Below, one piece after another: positions 63,001 through 64,000 of a DNA stretch of 64,000 bases (position 1 is its first letter; every line of letters begins with the position of its first letter). Location: the NCBI GenBank assembly GCA_000769715.1, contig JROS01000032.1, forward strand, positions 1 through 64,000, given 5' to 3'. This DNA comes from Desulfobulbus sp. Tol-SR. Lineage in GTDB: Bacteria > Desulfobacterota > Desulfobulbia > Desulfobulbales > Desulfocapsaceae. The notes beneath the pieces are model-generated. The model ran no database searches and was not told where the DNA came from. It saw nothing but the letters and a program-made list of their open reading frames with translations. Both the position numbers and the translations under genes were made by a program.

Positions 63001-63241
63001 GGGCGACCAGCCGGTCATCCGCCATGCCGGTCTCGAGCGATCCGAGGAGCTGGGCGATGGCATGGGCGATGCGGAGTCCCCGGGAGGCAGCCATCTCCTT
63101 GATGCCGTGGGGGTGCATGCTCGCGAGCATCAGCGAGCTCATGGACTGCTGTCGGTGAGCGCGGCTCAGGACTTTCTTGACGATGCGGAGAAGCTCGTAG
63201 TCATCCTTGTCAAAAAAAGGGCGGGTCGGATTTGTCGGCAT
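60065..63241 (-). CDS. Large membrane-anchored protein of unknown function with a degenerate PHP-like domain
   Basis: A 1058-residue protein. A soluble N-terminal half (about 1-700) is followed by hydrophobic segments near 713-757 and 847-870 and a helical C-terminal tail. Residues about 175-245 (GIRNLTVIYYNYVDPEVAEELLEAGEILDVHIRIGIE-type pattern, read in pieces) follow the layout of a PHP phosphoesterase. However, the metal-binding TDHD-like motif is replaced by IYYNY, and the family histidines are missing. A later stretch near 400-500 (HFILSLSNLSIQDTLELLYD) could be the rest of the barrel. Function is unknown; loss of metal ligands suggests a binding or scaffold role. It is not obviously in an operon. 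Confidence 0.75.
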   Translation of the reverse strand: MPTNPTRPFFDKDDYELLRIVKKVLSRAHRQQSMSSLMLASMHPHGIKEMAASRGLRIAHAIAQLLGSLETGMADDRLVALRSLRDEVLLSATTYFQKNTARVLMQIMKELVRNRGKTLRQLKLAHDFRLVSTGRPRLVRAELKHYHLLEMPEEWNQFTFDDRVHDANTKGRKSATHLVMDAWIKGIRNLTVIYYNYVDPEVAEELLEAGEILDVHIRIGIEMSSRFLGKYVRMTWSPYGFTDSHSLLHFLREKQIEILMEEGRQVSRYQQRYVFQVLEAFNRRHRQTLSEELAFEIRALDKQAFIDSVGTGQPSLLHLAKFIHSTLQPQIKQEIKRLEERYGTARTEERQELHSRLEQFGTLTREVLIDRFLQPGRNPEIVDPNIPRDDADVPALLHTSPRELLDRLSALHSGSHFILSLSNLSIQDTLELLYDCQGKITHIESYNLKDASHGMPAGPDIHAATGLTGEAVTIVNPERTYSLTNTLQKALNEDNVIVLKRTIREIIWDFENSRVALARNLELLQETATSAEAMMKKMTTELLAMDSRKERLLGILFDIESFHTYYRKRNLGSRIGSSSTGQSEHQYGMGLVVLDTLPLRARREAIREVRHNRRKCLPITARMLDHHHTRRSTQPMNLLERVLGYLPGSRFANRSEWRDWSLEAIELHPGREGNVVTLGGLRHPADYAIRLGTGAAAERIGKPLKYLNTGLKNLLKVVIGFIPAFLTFSLTKDWWLLAYFGAFIWLGITCLRNIIQSVLGGGGLVRSPLLQWNAFISWSRIADSLLYTGFSVPLLDYLVKTVLLDHYLGVNTSTNPVLLYSAMGLANGIYISSHNFFRGLPRSAALGNMFRSILSIPLAILFNTLIASILHAASIPGVDGILQKWAAVISKFASDCVAGVIEGLADRQTNIRIRLADYKSKLTHLFGLFAHLDMLFPEEDVLDMLQSPKMFIETMNYEARDLERAFIVTALDLMYFWMYQPRARKALQLIIEDMSTEEWLIFYRSQLILKRYREISQIFVDGLVGKHFSKALAFYLEQYGDYLTGMTRISQAKGLATR

Positions 63242-63492
63242 GCACTGCTCATCTCGGGAGGGCTGCGGTAACGAAGACCGTCAAAGTATGATATTGTTTT
63301 ATTTATCGCATGGTTGTCGATCATTGTCAATGGCCAACGAAGCGCAGTGGCCGCATTGGGCTGGTCCCTGAGCGGCGCTGGCAGCTGAAGGCCGGGGTCT
63401 TTCGCCGCTCACAGGTCCATCGAACAGGCCGGAACAGAACCGGAAATTGCCACGAGGGCGGACGGGACAGGCCAGCGGCGATAGGGGGGCGA

Positions 63493-64000
63493 TCAGGTCC
63501 GGCCGAGTTTCTCCAGGATGCAGAGCAGGAGACCCTCTTGGACCTCGATCATCACTTCCGGCCGGGTGACGACATTGCTGATCCCCAACGTCGAGCCGAA
63601 GGGAATGAGGTGATTGTCGAGGGGGTAATCCAAACCGTGCAGTGTCACCCCGAGCGCCGGGCCGCCAAGAGGTATCAGCGACAACCTCTCGCCCGACGTG
63701 GCAGCAAGGTCCAGTCGTTGTCGGCCCCGAAGACAGAAAAGGTCCGTCAGTCCGTCCCGCAGGACAATGCGCAGGCCGGCAAAACGCGGGGCGGCGAGGA
63801 GCATGACCGCAGCGATACTCATGTCCCAGCGCTGCCCGAGGGCGGCGAGGATCGTCAGGTCGGTCATGCCGCGTTCGATCGCCAGATCGATGGCCAGTTC
63901 GAGGTCGATGTGGTCTTTTCGCTCCGGGAAGGTGCGGGTTTCCACTCCCTGCCGGCGCAGTTGGTCGAGGAGCCATCGGGGTATCGAGTCCATATCGCCG
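63493..64000 (-). CDS. Thiamine pyrophosphokinase, partial (5' end outside window)
   Basis: The visible 168 residues begin at GDMDS, the substrate-binding motif of thiamine pyrophosphokinase, and extend to the stop at 63493. Other family segments are PERKDHIDLELAIDLAI (D-x-TD-like acidic site), LAALGQRWDMSIAAVML, and the C-terminal beta-roll SGERLSLIPLGGP with GLDYPLDNH and ISNVVTRPEVMIEVQEGLLL. The enzyme makes thiamine diphosphate, the cofactor of pyruvate:ferredoxin oxidoreductase and related enzymes. The reading frame runs past the right edge, so the N-terminal part is missing. The second expected aspartate pattern is slightly changed (KDHIDLE). Confidence 0.88.
   Translation of the reverse strand, partial: GDMDSIPRWLLDQLRRQGVETRTFPERKDHIDLELAIDLAIERGMTDLTILAALGQRWDMSIAAVMLLAAPRFAGLRIVLRDGLTDLFCLRGRQRLDLAATSGERLSLIPLGGPALGVTLHGLDYPLDNHLIPFGSTLGISNVVTRPEVMIEVQEGLLLCILEKLGRT

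Overview
The window looks like a chromosomal segment of a strictly anaerobic, GC-rich deltaproteobacterial-type bacterium, most plausibly a relative of Desulfobulbus (Desulfobulbales). That placement is an inference from content: a complete succinate/methylmalonyl-CoA propionate pathway with both a transcarboxylase and a sodium-pumping decarboxylase, a soluble methanogen-type [NiFe] hydrogenase, a 2-hydroxyacyl-CoA dehydratase-type activase, and a Gram-negative BamA. No rRNA, tRNA, CRISPR array or prophage was seen.

Layout. 1-1850: mobile debris, namely the 3' end of a group II intron (maturase tail plus an almost textbook domain V) and a DDE transposase. 1970-6220: a 1416-residue double-ATPase CoA-dehydratase activase fusion. 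6221-24780: the propionate block. A rightward unit carries prpE (split by a one-base frameshift in a seven-C run), sucC, sucD, a 12S-type carboxyltransferase, a small ABM protein, a 69-residue soluble delta-like peptide, a 5S-biotin carrier fusion and a gamma carbonic anhydrase. A leftward unit carries tetR-mce-methylmalonyl-CoA mutase-meaB. A second leftward unit, mmdA-mmdD-mmdC-mmdB, encodes the membrane Na+ pump. 24780-29930: MBL hydrolase, AcuI-like reductase, AcuC-like deacetylase, AcuB-like CBS protein, DUF2284 protein and a HAD nucleotidase. 29915-42560: mfd, bamA, comF-like, a candidate oriC with dnaA, hemG and a Na/Pi transporter. 42728-46507: a ferric-iron-type ABC transporter. 46994-50086: htpG, a small lipoprotein and pcm. 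50443-54501: a six-gene [NiFe] hydrogenase operon. 54766-59713: a hypothetical gene, a TSUP permease, putA and an Lrp regulator. 60065-64000: a 1058-residue unknown membrane protein and the partial gene for thiamine pyrophosphokinase.

The most interesting signal is regulatory. A 13-bp palindrome, GTAACA-W-TGTTAC, occurs as three pairs with centre-to-centre spacing of 204, 200 and 207 bp, upstream of exactly the three propionate transcription units. One copy contains the start codon of the TetR gene. This looks like a single autoregulated TetR regulon that may work by DNA looping, covering propionyl-CoA formation, the transcarboxylase, the mutase/epimerase and the Na+ pump.

The second notable system is the hydrogenase operon. 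Its small, large and ferredoxin genes are flanked by two mutually homologous V4R-like proteins that share three cysteines at nearly identical spacing. The maturation protease gene ends the operon, and the large subunit keeps a 24-residue tail for it to remove. Further points are a degenerate PHP-like fold in the 1058-residue membrane protein, an extra N-terminal domain on BamA, and an mfd start codon immediately after the bamA terminator.
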